From Rhodothermales bacterium (GTDB lineage: Bacteria; Bacteroidota; Rhodothermia; Rhodothermales; Bin80): 64,000 nt of DNA. Below are positions 63,740-64,000 of this stretch, piece after piece. The stretch spans positions 22,641 to 86,640 of the forward strand of contig JAJEDR010000031.1 in assembly GCA_022821385.1 (NCBI GenBank), read 5' to 3'. How positions within the stretch are numbered: the first letter of the stretch is position 1; every line of letters begins with the position of its first letter. The notes beneath the pieces were generated by a model. The model was not told the origin of the DNA. It ran no database searches and saw nothing but the letters and a program-made list of their open reading frames with translations. Position numbers and translations under genes: made by a program.

Positions 63740-64000
63740 TATTAAGTTGTGCTTGTGGTTTACGGTTAATTTCGGAGACTGCTGCACAGTCCGCGTGCAT
63801 AAGGTCAGAATATAGTGAAAAACTTGCACATTTCGTATTCCTTTCCTGTTATGCTCGAAACTCTATCCGTCGAGGCTCATATCTGGCAAACCAAAAAATC
63901 AATCCACACGAACATCAATAGAACGGTTGTCTATCTCCTGCCCTGCGTTTCGAATTATCAAAAGGGGAAATCTATACTCAGATTCAATACTTGTGCGTAT
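63740..64000. other. terminal non-coding stretch
   Basis: About 260 bp to the right edge, with no recognised gene. Probably the promoter region of the acyl carrier protein gene. Confidence 0.4.

Overview
The window looks like a chromosomal segment of a marine-type member of the Bacteroidota/FCB group, most probably a Rhodothermia or Balneolia relative. This is inferred from gene content, not from a marker gene. The supporting features are a type IX secretion C-terminal sorting domain, two SusC-like TonB receptors with carboxypeptidase-regulatory N-termini paired with DUF4249-like lipoproteins, many lipoproteins and Tat-like signal peptides, few obvious Shine-Dalgarno sites, and moderate GC. 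No rRNA, tRNA, CRISPR array, phage or plasmid function was seen.

Layout. 0-10 kb: a propeller protein cut by the left edge (-), pyruvate phosphate dikinase followed by an asparagine-synthetase-like protein (+), glutaryl-CoA dehydrogenase (-), an unusual ~88-bp tandem repeat array around a frameshifted lipoprotein gene, and an AlbA_2/Schlafen-type ATPase-like protein (-). 10-18 kb: an outer-membrane barrel protein, a HemW-like radical SAM protein, two tandem DUF192 lipoproteins, an M1 peptidase, small secreted proteins and a decayed TonB-receptor fragment. 18-27.5 kb: a divergent SUF Fe-S locus (sufA / sufB-C-D-S(E)-T; SufS and SufE are fused) running into TonB receptor + lipoprotein module 1. 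27.5-30 kb: an IS5-family transposase remnant and a subtilase-like protein with a T9SS signal.

30-44.4 kb is a sugar-handling region: a GMC dehydrogenase with its Tat subunit, a cold shock protein, a YkvI-like transporter, a zinc alcohol dehydrogenase, two Tat-exported TIM-barrel epimerases, an AGE epimerase, a Na+:solute symporter followed by three tiny membrane proteins, a DUF1080 protein and a propeller-cupredoxin. These genes suggest oxidation, isomerisation and hydrolysis of (keto)sugars. 44.5-51.3 kb is one tight operon (TonB receptor, lipoprotein, M19 dipeptidase, Rid protein, YhdT-like small protein, symporter) that reads as a peptide or amino-acid uptake and processing route. 51.4-62 kb holds scattered hydrolases: M20 amidohydrolase, nitrilase, SDR, a Tat lipoprotein of unknown role, PIG-L deacetylase, two tandem beta-lactamase-like serine hydrolases and a Tat propeller protein. 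62.3-63.8 kb has an alpha/beta hydrolase and an acyl carrier protein.

I found no clear anti-phage or mobile system. The most unusual items are the repeat array, the short-peptide cluster behind the symporter, the dipeptidase-Rid operon, the propeller-cupredoxin fusion and several palindromes in promoter-proximal DNA.
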